Shown: positions 1 to 8,238 of the stretch, piece after piece
How positions within the stretch are numbered: the stretch's first letter is position 1
Layout: each line of letters starts with the position of its first letter
NCBI GenBank assembly: GCA_019090315.1
Contig: JAHRWD010000059.1
Coordinates: forward strand, 1-64,000
Direction: 5' to 3'
Length of the DNA: 64,000 nt
Source: Pseudomonadales bacterium
GTDB lineage: Bacteria > Pseudomonadota > Gammaproteobacteria > Pseudomonadales > JAHRWD01
Notes under the pieces: generated by a model
Told to the model about the DNA's origin: nothing
Databases searched by the model: none
The model's input: only the letters and a program-made list of their open reading frames with translations
Position numbers and translations under genes: made by a program

Positions 1-215
1 AACTGGTGTGGATGGGCATTGCGACGGAATTAGTATTACTCGCGGCCATTAGTTATATACCGGCCTTCAATACCTTTTTTGGCACAGCGCCACTTGAGAT
101 TTGGCACTTTGCATTAAGTATTCCTTTCGCGCTGGCTATTATTATTGGTGATGAAATAAGGCGTGTATTTGTACGCCGAGAAAATGCTTTTGTACTGCGT
201 TGGCTTAGCTGGTAA
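1..215 (+). CDS. P-type cation-transporting ATPase, C-terminal fragment
   Basis: The reading frame is open to the left edge of the window, so only about the last 70 residues of a larger gene are present. The fragment has two hydrophobic stretches separated by the motif FGTAPL and ends in a basic DEIRR-type tail. This pattern matches the last transmembrane pair of P-type cation pumps (Cation_ATPase_C region). The full protein would use ATP to move a cation across the inner membrane, but the ion cannot be read from this end because the phosphorylation and ion-binding motifs lie outside the window. The gene ends in TAA with no clear terminator after it. The family call is moderately firm; the substrate is unknown. 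Confidence 0.7.
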   Translation, partial: LVWMGIATELVLLAAISYIPAFNTFFGTAPLEIWHFALSIPFALAIIIGDEIRRVFVRRENAFVLRWLSW

Positions 216-297
216 TTAAAGTGGAATAGTTTGTGTGCATGCAATTTGTATAGTGTATTTAATTGTATGTGGATATAGCAGTCGGTGAATCAGGATT

Positions 298-531
298 ATG
301 CAGCTTGTTAACACCGGGATATTTATCAATATTCCAGGGATACTGGTACTTACCATCGCGTTTGGCGTGCTACTTCCGCCAACTCATCTAGCACAATCCA
401 ATCCCCAACCCTCAAATCACTTCAGGCGCTGCACTAAATTTAATAGGCGCCATTCCTTATTTAACAAATATTTCTTCTCACTGAAAGAAGCAATATTTTT
501 TGGCCTTAAGCGAATCGTCACAAATCGTTAG
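298..531 (+). CDS. doubtful small ORF, possible gene remnant
   Basis: This 77-codon ORF starts with ATG preceded by AGGA at a very short distance. Its first 30 residues are hydrophobic (roughly residues 7-30) and could form one membrane segment. The remainder is basic and low in recognisable motifs. I recognise no family. It lies in a 430-base gap between the ATPase end and the PhoX-like gene, and the composition after residue 35 looks like random translation, so it may be the decayed 5' end of a membrane-protein gene or simply chance. The rest of the gap (216-297 and 532-645) shows no convincing gene, hairpin or promoter. Confidence 0.15.
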   Translation: MQLVNTGIFINIPGILVLTIAFGVLLPPTHLAQSNPQPSNHFRRCTKFNRRHSLFNKYFFSLKEAIFFGLKRIVTNR

Positions 532-645
532 TTTGTTTGAAATATATCTCCTCTAAATTTTGTACCAGCCTGGTTTGCACGGTTTTGTATTGACTTGCAG
601 GTGACGGGCCAAACTACTTTATTTAGCGTAATAGTGGAGAACACT

Positions 646-2454
646 GTGATTTCATCTTTGAAACAAAAATCTATAATTTTACCGTTCGGTACAGTTTTAC
701 TTGGCTCCGCTCTATTGCTGGGCGGATGTGCTGATGACGGCAGCAACGGTACAGATGGCGCTGCAGGTGCCGCCGGCACCAATGGCACGAATGGCATTAC
801 TAACTATATTCCTGTGGGTTTAAAACGACTCGCTACGGCTCCAGTTGGCGCTGAGTTCACCGGACTTTTTCTTAATACGGATGGTGCCCTATTCCTTAAT
901 GTCCAGCACCCAAGCGATAGCAACGCTACTGCTGATAACGATGGAAAGACCTTCGACAAAGGAACCGTTGGTGTAATCACGGGTAAAAACTTCAATACAC
1001 TCGGTGATATTGCCGCGATGGAGATGCCGATAACTACGGCCGATAAAGAAGTGGTAATGACAGCGGTTGGTCAATACAAGATTCTGGTTCAACAGGCCGA
1101 TGCGCTGGCTGACGGCAATACGATGGGTGATATTCTAGCTGGCGATGGCACAACACTTATCAAAAACTCAAACGATCCGGATTTTAACGCTGCGGTTCCA
1201 GACGGTAGTGGTGGTTACTATCTCTACAGCAACTGGGAAGACCGCCCGGGTAGCATGAGTCGCATCAACATCTCCTCAGATTACAGTACAGTCACCGCCG
1301 AAGGCATGCTGGATTTCTCGTCAGTAGACGGCACCTGGGTTAACTGTTTCGGCACACTCAGCCCATGGGGCACGCCGTTATCCGCAGAAGAGTTGTACTT
1401 TGACAACACAGCCGACTGGTTCGACCCAGATTACAGCTATTTCAGCAATGCCGAAGCGATTGCAGAATACAAGGGCTATCCACTCGACCGGAGCGGCAAC
1501 TGGGGCAACCCCTATGACTACGGCTATATCGTTGAAGTTGGCATCAACGGTACCGTCGATACTGCGGATGAGTCGAATGTAGAGTTCAACAAGCTGGAAG
1601 CGATGGGGCGGTTTTCACATGAGAATGCAGTGGTCATGCCTGATCGACGTACTGTATTCCTGAGTGACGATGGAACCGGTGTAGTCTTCTTCAAATTTGT
1701 GGCGGACGTCGCAGATGATATGAGCGCAGGTACCTTGTACGCTGCAAAAATCGCCCAGGCCAATGGGGTTTCTGACCCAGCCGAAGCGACTCTTGGTATT
1801 CAGTGGGTTGAACTGGCACACGGAACAGAAGCCAGCATTGAAGCTGCAATCGCCGAGTACGACGGCACCTTTGCCGATGCCAAGCAAATTACAGATCAGC
1901 AGATCAACGATTGGGCAGAAGCAAAAACCGATACTGATATCGATGGTGACGGCAACGTAGCCACCACAACCTTTACCGATGACCGCCCTGCTTTTCTTGA
2001 GTCTCGCAAAGCGGCTGTAGCGCTGGGCGCGACGGGTGAATTCCGAAAAATGGAAGGGGTTAACATCAACTTCGGTTTGGCCAACACCTGGTGGAATACC
2101 GGTGCTGCGGATGGCGCACAAGCGTATATGTACATGGCAATGTCGAGCTTCGATAAAACCATGTCCGATGGCGAGGGTGACATCCAGCTGGATGGAACCC
2201 ATGGGAAATGTGGTGTTGTTTACCGTATGAAATTAGCCAAAAACGCGAACGGATTGGTTGATGTGAACGCCATGGTTCCAGCGATTGTTGGTGGGCCCTA
2301 CTACGGTGATCGAACGGTTAACCAGTGCAATATCAACAATATCTCCAACCCCGATAACCTGGTGATTCTTGATGATGGGCGAGTATTGATTGGCGAAGAT
2401 ACTGGCAAGCATGAGAACAACGTTGTTTGGTTGTTCGAAGATCCAGCGCTGTAA
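646..2454 (+). CDS. PhoX/DUF839-like lipoprotein with collagen-like linker
   Basis: I start this gene at GTG 646, preceded by GGAG at a good distance, which gives 602 residues. An in-frame TTG at 595 lacks this site. The N-terminus is a lipoprotein signal with lipobox LGGC (Cys28), so the protein should be tethered to the envelope; there is no twin-arginine motif of the kind typical of classical PhoX. A short G-X-Y run (about residues 35-50) acts as a linker. The body resembles the PhoX/DUF839 family: GRFSHENA followed by SDDGTG and FKFV in the middle, and near the C-terminus NPDNLVILDDGRVLIGEDTG. PhoX proteins are Ca/Fe-dependent alkaline phosphatases; DUF839 members are more varied, so phosphatase activity is an inference. 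No Pho box is visible upstream. The di-haem lipoprotein follows after a terminator. Confidence 0.72.
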   Translation: MISSLKQKSIILPFGTVLLGSALLLGGCADDGSNGTDGAAGAAGTNGTNGITNYIPVGLKRLATAPVGAEFTGLFLNTDGALFLNVQHPSDSNATADNDGKTFDKGTVGVITGKNFNTLGDIAAMEMPITTADKEVVMTAVGQYKILVQQADALADGNTMGDILAGDGTTLIKNSNDPDFNAAVPDGSGGYYLYSNWEDRPGSMSRINISSDYSTVTAEGMLDFSSVDGTWVNCFGTLSPWGTPLSAEELYFDNTADWFDPDYSYFSNAEAIAEYKGYPLDRSGNWGNPYDYGYIVEVGINGTVDTADESNVEFNKLEAMGRFSHENAVVMPDRRTVFLSDDGTGVVFFKFVADVADDMSAGTLYAAKIAQANGVSDPAEATLGIQWVELAHGTEASIEAAIAEYDGTFADAKQITDQQINDWAEAKTDTDIDGDGNVATTTFTDDRPAFLESRKAAVALGATGEFRKMEGVNINFGLANTWWNTGAADGAQAYMYMAMSSFDKTMSDGEGDIQLDGTHGKCGVVYRMKLAKNANGLVDVNAMVPAIVGGPYYGDRTVNQCNINNISNPDNLVILDDGRVLIGEDTGKHENNVVWLFEDPAL

Positions 2455-2483
2455 ACCTTTCTAAAAAAAGGAAGTTCTCGATA

Positions 2484-2513
2484 AAGCGGCAAGGCATAGG
2501 TCTTGCCGCTTTT
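2484..2513 (+). terminator. intrinsic terminator after PhoX-like gene
   Basis: A perfect 10-bp stem (AAGCGGCAAG / CTTGCCGCTT) with an 8-base loop runs into a short T-tract (TTTTC). It lies 29 bases after the PhoX-like stop codon and 41 bases before the next gene, so it probably ends or attenuates transcription between the two lipoprotein genes. Confidence 0.75.
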
Positions 2514-2554
2514 CTCATTGTAAACACAGATAGAAATAACCCAGCGAATCTCTA

Positions 2555-4237
2555 ATGAAAAAAATCTTAGCCGGAATATTCATTCTAAATACTTTTTTCC
2601 TGTTCGGCTGTCAGAGCGACAGCGATGATACAAACATTGAGACCGATGCGACCCAATCTGAACTCAACATCCTAAACAGTTTGGTTTTCCCCGAGAATAA
2701 TCCAGAAGGTTTACCAGGTAATCTCAGACCTGAAGAATCCGGAACAACCAATAATCCAGAGGCGGTTATTCCACCGCAGTGTTACACCAAACATGAAGGG
2801 GAAAACAATCCCTGTATGACCTGCCACCAAACTTATCCGTATAAAAGCCGCCCAAACCAGATGAACGATGGTGGCCTGCAACGTGAATACGCCTTCTCTG
2901 ATCTTGGTACCAAAAATCATTGGCAGAACCTGTTTGAAGACCGTACTGATGCAATGGCACAGATTGCCGATCAACAGGTGATCGATTACATCTATACCGA
3001 TAACTACAGCCCGCTAATAGCGCAACTTAAATCCTCCATTGACTGGCAAGGCCCCATCCCTGAAATTGAGAACTTGCAACAGGGCGCAGCTGCTTTTGAC
3101 GAACATGGTTTCGCGCTGGATGGTAGTGGCTGGGTCGCATTTAACTACAAACCACTACCCAGCACCTTTTGGCCCACCAATGGCTCAACCGACGATGTGA
3201 TGATCCGGCTACCGGAACCATTCCGAACCTCTGCCTGCGATGCCAAAATACTTTCAAAGGACACCTATCTAGCCAACCTTTCAATACTTGAAGCCAGTAT
3301 AAAAAAACTCGATAGCATCAGTACGCCGCCGATAGATGAAAACAAGGTTTGTGCAGATCTAAACGGCGATGGAATCATGAATGTTGTGGAACAGATCGCC
3401 CAACAGGATTTTTTTGTAGGTAATGCCACACCAATTGAAGTTACACAGATGCTCTATCCCTTCGGTACGCAATTTCTGCATACGGTACGTTATGTGGGAA
3501 TCAAATCCGATGGAGAGATCACCATTCCAGCACGCATGAAAGAGGTACGTTATATGGAAAAATTCAAATTCCTTCCATCTAACGAATTGATATCCAGGTA
3601 CGGTAAAGAGCGTCAGGAAAAAATTGATGAGCTGCTACCAAAATATACTCACCGGGGAGACAAAGGAACCGACAATACGTTTGGCTGGATGGTTCAGGGC
3701 TTTATCGAAGCGGAGGATGGTCATCTACGAAAACAGAGTGAAGAGGAGCATCTGTTCTGCATGGGCTGCCACTCGACCATTGGTACCACCATTGATGATA
3801 CCTTCGCGTTTCCGCGAAAAGTCACAGGTGCCGAAGGATGGAAATATATTAGCCTGAAAGGGATGAAAGATGCACCAACGGTAAACGGTTCCGCAGAGGG
3901 CGAAATCAAACACTACCTGAGAACGGTGGGTGGTGGAAATGAGTTCAGAGAAAACCCCGAAATCCTACAACGTTTTTTTAATGATGACGGCACATTAAAC
4001 GATGATGCACTTACTCAGGCAAAGGATGTATATGACCTGATCACGCCCGGAGTTCGTCGCGCGCTGGATTTGAACAAAGCTTATATGACCATTGTAAAGG
4101 ATCAGGATTTTATCCACGGCAGAGATGCCAATCTTGGAGTATCAAAAAACGTTTATAAGAGCGTAGATAATAAAACGCCGGTTTTACCCGAAGAGAATAC
4201 CGTACCGTGGGATATCCGCCTTAATTGGGCGGAGTGA
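2555..4237 (+). CDS. di-haem c-type cytochrome lipoprotein, function unknown
   Basis: This 560-residue protein has a lipoprotein signal with Cys19 in LFGC. It carries two CXXCH haem c sites: CMTCH at residues 87-91 and CMGCH at 402-406. Between them lies a calcium-loop-like segment at residues 268-279 (D-x-N-x-D-G ... E), similar to an EF-hand or dockerin loop. I do not recognise a characterised family over the full length. The haem sites mean it must be exported and matured by a cytochrome c maturation system in the periplasm, where it could pass electrons to or from a partner. It follows the PhoX-like lipoprotein on the same strand and converges on the TlpA-like gene 32 bases away. A linked redox role with that cluster is inference only. 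Confidence 0.7.
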   Translation: MKKILAGIFILNTFFLFGCQSDSDDTNIETDATQSELNILNSLVFPENNPEGLPGNLRPEESGTTNNPEAVIPPQCYTKHEGENNPCMTCHQTYPYKSRPNQMNDGGLQREYAFSDLGTKNHWQNLFEDRTDAMAQIADQQVIDYIYTDNYSPLIAQLKSSIDWQGPIPEIENLQQGAAAFDEHGFALDGSGWVAFNYKPLPSTFWPTNGSTDDVMIRLPEPFRTSACDAKILSKDTYLANLSILEASIKKLDSISTPPIDENKVCADLNGDGIMNVVEQIAQQDFFVGNATPIEVTQMLYPFGTQFLHTVRYVGIKSDGEITIPARMKEVRYMEKFKFLPSNELISRYGKERQEKIDELLPKYTHRGDKGTDNTFGWMVQGFIEAEDGHLRKQSEEEHLFCMGCHSTIGTTIDDTFAFPRKVTGAEGWKYISLKGMKDAPTVNGSAEGEIKHYLRTVGGGNEFRENPEILQRFFNDDGTLNDDALTQAKDVYDLITPGVRRALDLNKAYMTIVKDQDFIHGRDANLGVSKNVYKSVDNKTPVLPEENTVPWDIRLNWAE

Positions 4238-4269
4238 TCCCATTTAAGCAGACAGCAGTAGGCATGGCA

Positions 4270-4746
4270 TTATTGAGTGGCTAATAGCCATTTCTGCAGC
4301 TGTGCTTTTTTCAGGCTTCCGCTGTGGGAAAAGCGTTGGTGGGATTTATCGTAAAAATAGGCTCGTGGTAATTCGCCATACCAGGCGGGGTCGATACTGT
4401 ATCGAAGGCGTTCTGGAGTGGAATCAGCGAAGATCCAGTTGTCCATTTTTTCTAGCTTAAACTCCGTTAAAAGTGCCTGAGCAGAGTCGGTATATTCTGC
4501 ATTGTCTGCCGCAATTAGAACCAATCCAACTTCTGAAAACTGGTCTTTGAGCTGCTGCAGCAGTGCAAGTTCCTTCAAACAAGGTGGGCAATCAATGGAC
4601 CAGAGCACAACTACAAAAGCTTGCCCTTTTCGTGCTTTTTCAATTTGAGCCAGGCTGCCAGAGTAAAATGGCTTTAGTGTGTTTTCAGCAAATGATGTGC
4701 TGCAAACAACTAACAGTGTCAGCGCGATAACTGATTTTTTTATCAT
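4270..4746 (-). CDS. TlpA-like periplasmic thioredoxin
   Basis: This 158-residue protein has a clear Sec signal peptide (cleavage near Ala20). A thioredoxin fold follows with the redox motif CPPC at Cys53/Cys56, in the context LWSIDCPPCLKEL. The cis-proline region is probably ELPRAY near residue 128. Such TlpA/ResA-type proteins exchange disulfides in the periplasm, often during cytochrome c or metal-centre assembly. Its start codon overlaps the stop of the upstream BNR-repeat gene by four bases (ATGA), so the two are translationally coupled. The upstream partner is unusually rich in clustered cysteines, which makes it a plausible client; this is inference. Confidence 0.8.
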   Translation of the reverse strand: MIKKSVIALTLLVVCSTSFAENTLKPFYSGSLAQIEKARKGQAFVVVLWSIDCPPCLKELALLQQLKDQFSEVGLVLIAADNAEYTDSAQALLTEFKLEKMDNWIFADSTPERLRYSIDPAWYGELPRAYFYDKSHQRFSHSGSLKKAQLQKWLLATQ

Positions 4747-5999
4747 TCAGTTACCGAAATCAACCTTAAACCTTCGGATTGAGTATGCCAGGAGGCATAC
4801 AGCTCGTCATCATGTACGAGCCAATCGGGATGGTCGGAACCATTTTTTGTTGTAGCGATCATTTCTGGTTTGGACCAGTTTTTCCCTTCGTCGGAAGAGC
4901 GACTAATAAGCAGGTCTATCTGTTCGCCATTTAGCTTCTTCCACATTAAGTAGATACGATCACCCATCACCTGTACCTGTGGACGCGAGGCTGAGGGTGA
5001 ATTATCTATCGAGTGAACCAGGCTGGTTTTCTCGTTTTTAAAATCAAAACGCCCGTACATTAAACCTTTATTTTTTTCTCCCTGGGTAAACCAGGCCAGA
5101 TGCGCGCGATTTTCTGAATCAATCGAGAGGTCGGGGCCGTGGTGTGGGCAGCCGTCAATCTGCCATGCATCATCGGTTGCGCGAATTGGCATACCCTGAA
5201 TCGGGGAATTTTCCGGACTCACATAAGCGATCGCATGATCACGTATATTATCCGGATACACATGTCGCCAAAGCGCAACCACCCTGCCCGCGCTGTCCTG
5301 ATCAACCGCTATGCGACAACATTCACAGCTATGATCAACCAGTTTTTGGTTAGGCCTAAAACTCTCCCCTGAATTATCTGACACGGCGTAATAAAGTGAA
5401 ACGCCAGCGTATTTTTGTTGATTTTCTTTTGCTTTAATTTTGTCTCTTTTATCGATCCAGATTAAATAAACCCGACCTTTTTCATCCAGCGACATGCTCT
5501 CAAACCGGTGGCTGATAATGGCCCGATCGCTGTTAACGGTAATGGGCGTATTAAAGGTTATACCACCATCCAGTGAACGAGAAAAACGTACATCACCGGA
5601 GTACCGACCCGGTGTTTTATGGGTCCATGAAACATAAATTTCACCGGACTTTCCCAATACAATTTTAGGGCGGTTTTCACCATCGTCATAGATCCGTTCA
5701 GGTTTCCGGTTGACGACTATTGATGACTGAAAAGTTTTACCCTTGTCGTCAGATGTGGTCAGGTAAATATGGCCATGCTGACTAAAAACCACATACAGTT
5801 TTCCTTTAGGGCCAAAAACAGCAGTAGGCACTCGTCCGCAATTTGGAGAGGGTAAAGCTGCTGGTTTTAGACATTCAGCCAGCAGACTTTTATTTGAGCC
5901 TTTGTGATTGCCATGGGCCATTTTGGCCTGTGCCGTAGTCACTAGTGCAATACTCACTAGCAAAAGCGCGGCACAGGTATTCAACAGTGGTTTCATCAT
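4743..5999 (-). CDS. secreted BNR/Asp-box beta-propeller protein with CxCC and CPHH motifs
   Basis: This 418-residue protein has a signal peptide (cleavage near residue 25). It carries at least four Asp-box/BNR repeats, for example SDDKGKTF (83-90), SLDGGITF (142-149), SDNSGESF (207-214) and SSDEGKNW, as in sialidase-like propellers. Unlike true sialidases, it has a conspicuous CECCR motif (Cys225, 227, 228) and a DGCPHHGP motif (282-289), plus Cys43 and Cys54 near the N-terminus and a His-rich mature end. These look like metal or haem ligands or a disulfide centre. It lies 15 bases after the TonB receptor stop and overlaps the thioredoxin gene, so the three form an operon. Glycosidase activity is unlikely on this evidence; the true role is unknown. 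Confidence 0.7.
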   Translation of the reverse strand: MMKPLLNTCAALLLVSIALVTTAQAKMAHGNHKGSNKSLLAECLKPAALPSPNCGRVPTAVFGPKGKLYVVFSQHGHIYLTTSDDKGKTFQSSIVVNRKPERIYDDGENRPKIVLGKSGEIYVSWTHKTPGRYSGDVRFSRSLDGGITFNTPITVNSDRAIISHRFESMSLDEKGRVYLIWIDKRDKIKAKENQQKYAGVSLYYAVSDNSGESFRPNQKLVDHSCECCRIAVDQDSAGRVVALWRHVYPDNIRDHAIAYVSPENSPIQGMPIRATDDAWQIDGCPHHGPDLSIDSENRAHLAWFTQGEKNKGLMYGRFDFKNEKTSLVHSIDNSPSASRPQVQVMGDRIYLMWKKLNGEQIDLLISRSSDEGKNWSKPEMIATTKNGSDHPDWLVHDDELYASWHTQSEGLRLISVTE

Positions 6000-6014
6000 G
6001 GGCGTTAGCAGCTT

Positions 6015-8108
6015 CTAATTGAAACTGTATTGAACCCCGGCAAAAAATTGTCTGGGTGCACCAGGCGTGTATTTTTCTTTGCCGTAACTATAACGTGCGT
6101 TTTCTGCATAAATATCATCAAGAAGATTCACTAATTTTGCGGAGAAGGTTAATTGCTTACTGGCTTTGTAATTAGCCTTTAAATGGTAAATCGCATAGCC
6201 TTCATAGGTTCTTGTATTGTCATCATCGAGCCAGTATTTACTGACATATTCCGCTTCAAGCATGGTCACCAAACCTGTTAAATATGTAGGTGTAAAGATC
6301 AGCCTCAGGTTTGCTGTTGTGTTGGGCGCAGCGGCCTGCTCGTTGTCTCCGTACACTTCATCGTTTATATACTCATGCTGTGAGTAGCTGTAGGCAATAC
6401 GTGTTGCAAACTGGCTGGTCAATATATTGTATAGCGATAGCTCAATACCTTCGTGGCTTGTTTCACCGCCATTTACATAATAGCGATCACCCGCTGTATT
6501 TTCTCTTCTGACAATGCTGTCATCAATACGCATGTGGTACAGGGCCGCTTCAAATTGCGCTTGTTCGGTGGCACGTTTGTAGCCTAGCTCCAGCGTGTCG
6601 GATACTTCTGGATCAAGAGTAAACGCAGCATTATTGGTTCGAAGAGAATAAAGCCTGCTTGCCTGTGGAATACGAAAGCCATTCGCATAACGAATATAGG
6701 TGTTTTGCTGCTGATCTATTCGGTATGCGAGTGTTAGCTTTGGACTCAAATGATTAAAGCTTGGATCGTTATCATTACCCGGTCGAAAATAAGTGGAACC
6801 GGCGTACTGCCCGTCGGCAAGGTTGTTGGTGTAATCATATGAATTGTTGTCATATCGCAGGCCAGCAATTAGCTGTAGCTTGTCGGTAAAATGATGTTCA
6901 GCTCTTATGTAGGGTGCTATTGCAAGATAATCCACATCGTAATCATAGATATCACCGGCAGGTACGGGGGATCCAAAACCACTAGGCACATAGTCGAATA
7001 ACTGTGTATAGGAGAGGTTTGAGCGGGTGATTTCCATATCGATTCCGGTAATCCAGTGGGTGCGACCCAGATCGATATCGGCCTTAAATAACATGCCCAG
7101 TGTTTGCTGCTTGCTGTCGTTGTGCGGCAGGTTATTTTCCCAGGTTGCGGTATAGCGATTCCTGTTATTTCGGAAATAGACAATTGTACTCAACTGGGTT
7201 TCATCATTAAGGTCATGCCTCCAGTCGGTACTGATTCGTGCAAAATCAAAGTTGCGGACAATTTCCAATCCTGAATCCAGTGCAGGCTGGATATCACCTA
7301 CAGAGGTAGGGTCCTGCTCCATTGCATCCAGCCCAATGATACTTCCTGACATTTCCGCTTCTGTGGTGTTTGCAGAAAATATCGTTTTGAAGGTATTGCG
7401 GCCATCAAGACGAAAAAAATGGGTAGCATTCAGTTCATTACGCTCGCTTGCTGTATGGTCACGCCAACCATCGCTGGCCGAGTGTGAAAAATGGATGCCA
7501 AAGCTAGAGTTTTCGCCGCTCTCCAACCCACTGCCAAAACCGCTGCTAATCCCCAGATTATAAAACCCATCGGAGCCTAAATCAGCGGTTATAGCAGTGC
7601 CAGGGTTAAGGGATGGATCTTTTGATACTACGTTGACGGTTGCAGCAATCGAATCTGAACCATACAAAGCGGTGCCAGCTCCTTTTAAGACTTCTACCGA
7701 ACCCGCTGAACTGAAATTACTATAGGCAAGGCCGTTGTGGTTAAAGAAACCGGATGACTGCACAGGAATGCCATCCTGTAAAAACAGGTAGTAAGGGCCG
7801 GTGTTTAACGGCATTCGTATGCTGGTCATATGCCCGATAGTTGAGCCAGTCTGGGTAATCCTGACCCCCGCAATGGAGTTCAATAGGTCCTTCTGATAGA
7901 TCACCGAATCCAGCGCAATTTCATCGGCACTTTTTACACCGATGCTGGCAGCTACACCCAGCGACTGTTGTTCATCGCGGGTTGAAATCACGCTGATGGT
8001 TTCGAGCTGATAAGGGGCGCTAGTATCCGTTTCTGTTTCCGCATAACTCGTTAATGGTACGGCAATCATGAAGGCGATACTGGTTAACTGACTTTTTTTG
8101 AACTGCAC
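6015..8108 (-). CDS. TonB-dependent outer-membrane receptor
   Basis: I start this gene at GTG 8108, preceded by AGGGGA at 5 bases, giving 697 residues. A longer reading to 8414 would overlap ppsA and destroys the signal peptide. From GTG the protein has a signal peptide ending near SYA, a TonB box-like segment (ISVISTR), and a plug domain with LFLQDGIPVQ and VEVLKGAGTALYGSDSIAATVNVVSK. A long series of amphipathic beta strands follows, ending in YSFN. The length and layout match TonB-dependent receptors, which import metal chelates, cobalamin or other scarce ligands. The ligand cannot be read from the sequence. It is the first gene of an operon with the BNR protein and the TlpA-like thioredoxin, which hints at a metal or redox-active ligand. 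Confidence 0.88.
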   Translation of the reverse strand: MQFKKSQLTSIAFMIAVPLTSYAETETDTSAPYQLETISVISTRDEQQSLGVAASIGVKSADEIALDSVIYQKDLLNSIAGVRITQTGSTIGHMTSIRMPLNTGPYYLFLQDGIPVQSSGFFNHNGLAYSNFSSAGSVEVLKGAGTALYGSDSIAATVNVVSKDPSLNPGTAITADLGSDGFYNLGISSGFGSGLESGENSSFGIHFSHSASDGWRDHTASERNELNATHFFRLDGRNTFKTIFSANTTEAEMSGSIIGLDAMEQDPTSVGDIQPALDSGLEIVRNFDFARISTDWRHDLNDETQLSTIVYFRNNRNRYTATWENNLPHNDSKQQTLGMLFKADIDLGRTHWITGIDMEITRSNLSYTQLFDYVPSGFGSPVPAGDIYDYDVDYLAIAPYIRAEHHFTDKLQLIAGLRYDNNSYDYTNNLADGQYAGSTYFRPGNDNDPSFNHLSPKLTLAYRIDQQQNTYIRYANGFRIPQASRLYSLRTNNAAFTLDPEVSDTLELGYKRATEQAQFEAALYHMRIDDSIVRRENTAGDRYYVNGGETSHEGIELSLYNILTSQFATRIAYSYSQHEYINDEVYGDNEQAAAPNTTANLRLIFTPTYLTGLVTMLEAEYVSKYWLDDDNTRTYEGYAIYHLKANYKASKQLTFSAKLVNLLDDIYAENARYSYGKEKYTPGAPRQFFAGVQYSFN

Positions 8109-8177
8109 TGATTTCCCCTGATTTTTTATCGTAAAAACAGGGGCGTCAGTATATTGATGTGTTTTTGTAGCAACAGT

Positions 8178-8188
8178 GACAAATTGTC
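8178..8188. promoter_or_regulatory. short palindrome upstream of TonB receptor operon
   Basis: GACAA-A-TTGTC is a perfect 5-1-5 palindrome 70 bases upstream of the receptor's GTG start, in the only gap (8109-8238) that can hold the operon promoter. It could be a repressor or activator site. No match to a canonical Fur box is evident. Support is limited to symmetry and position. Confidence 0.3.
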
Positions 8189-8238
8189 GCAGGCAGTAAG
8201 AAAAAGCAGCCTGGCAATATGCCCGTTTTTGTAGAAGA

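Noticed and set aside
750..800. Possible tandem repeat or CRISPR-like pattern
   Set aside because: It is a short G-X-Y collagen-like coding run within the PhoX-like lipoprotein, not a repeat-spacer array. No CRISPR array was seen in the window.
1615..2202. 195-codon minus-strand ORF opposite the PhoX-like gene
   Set aside because: It is antisense to a well-supported gene, has Cys/His-rich random composition, no ribosome site and no recognisable domain.
4743..5999. Sialidase function for the BNR protein
   Set aside because: Asp-box repeats define only the propeller fold. The arginine triad and other sialidase catalytic residues are not evident, while unusual Cys/His motifs are.
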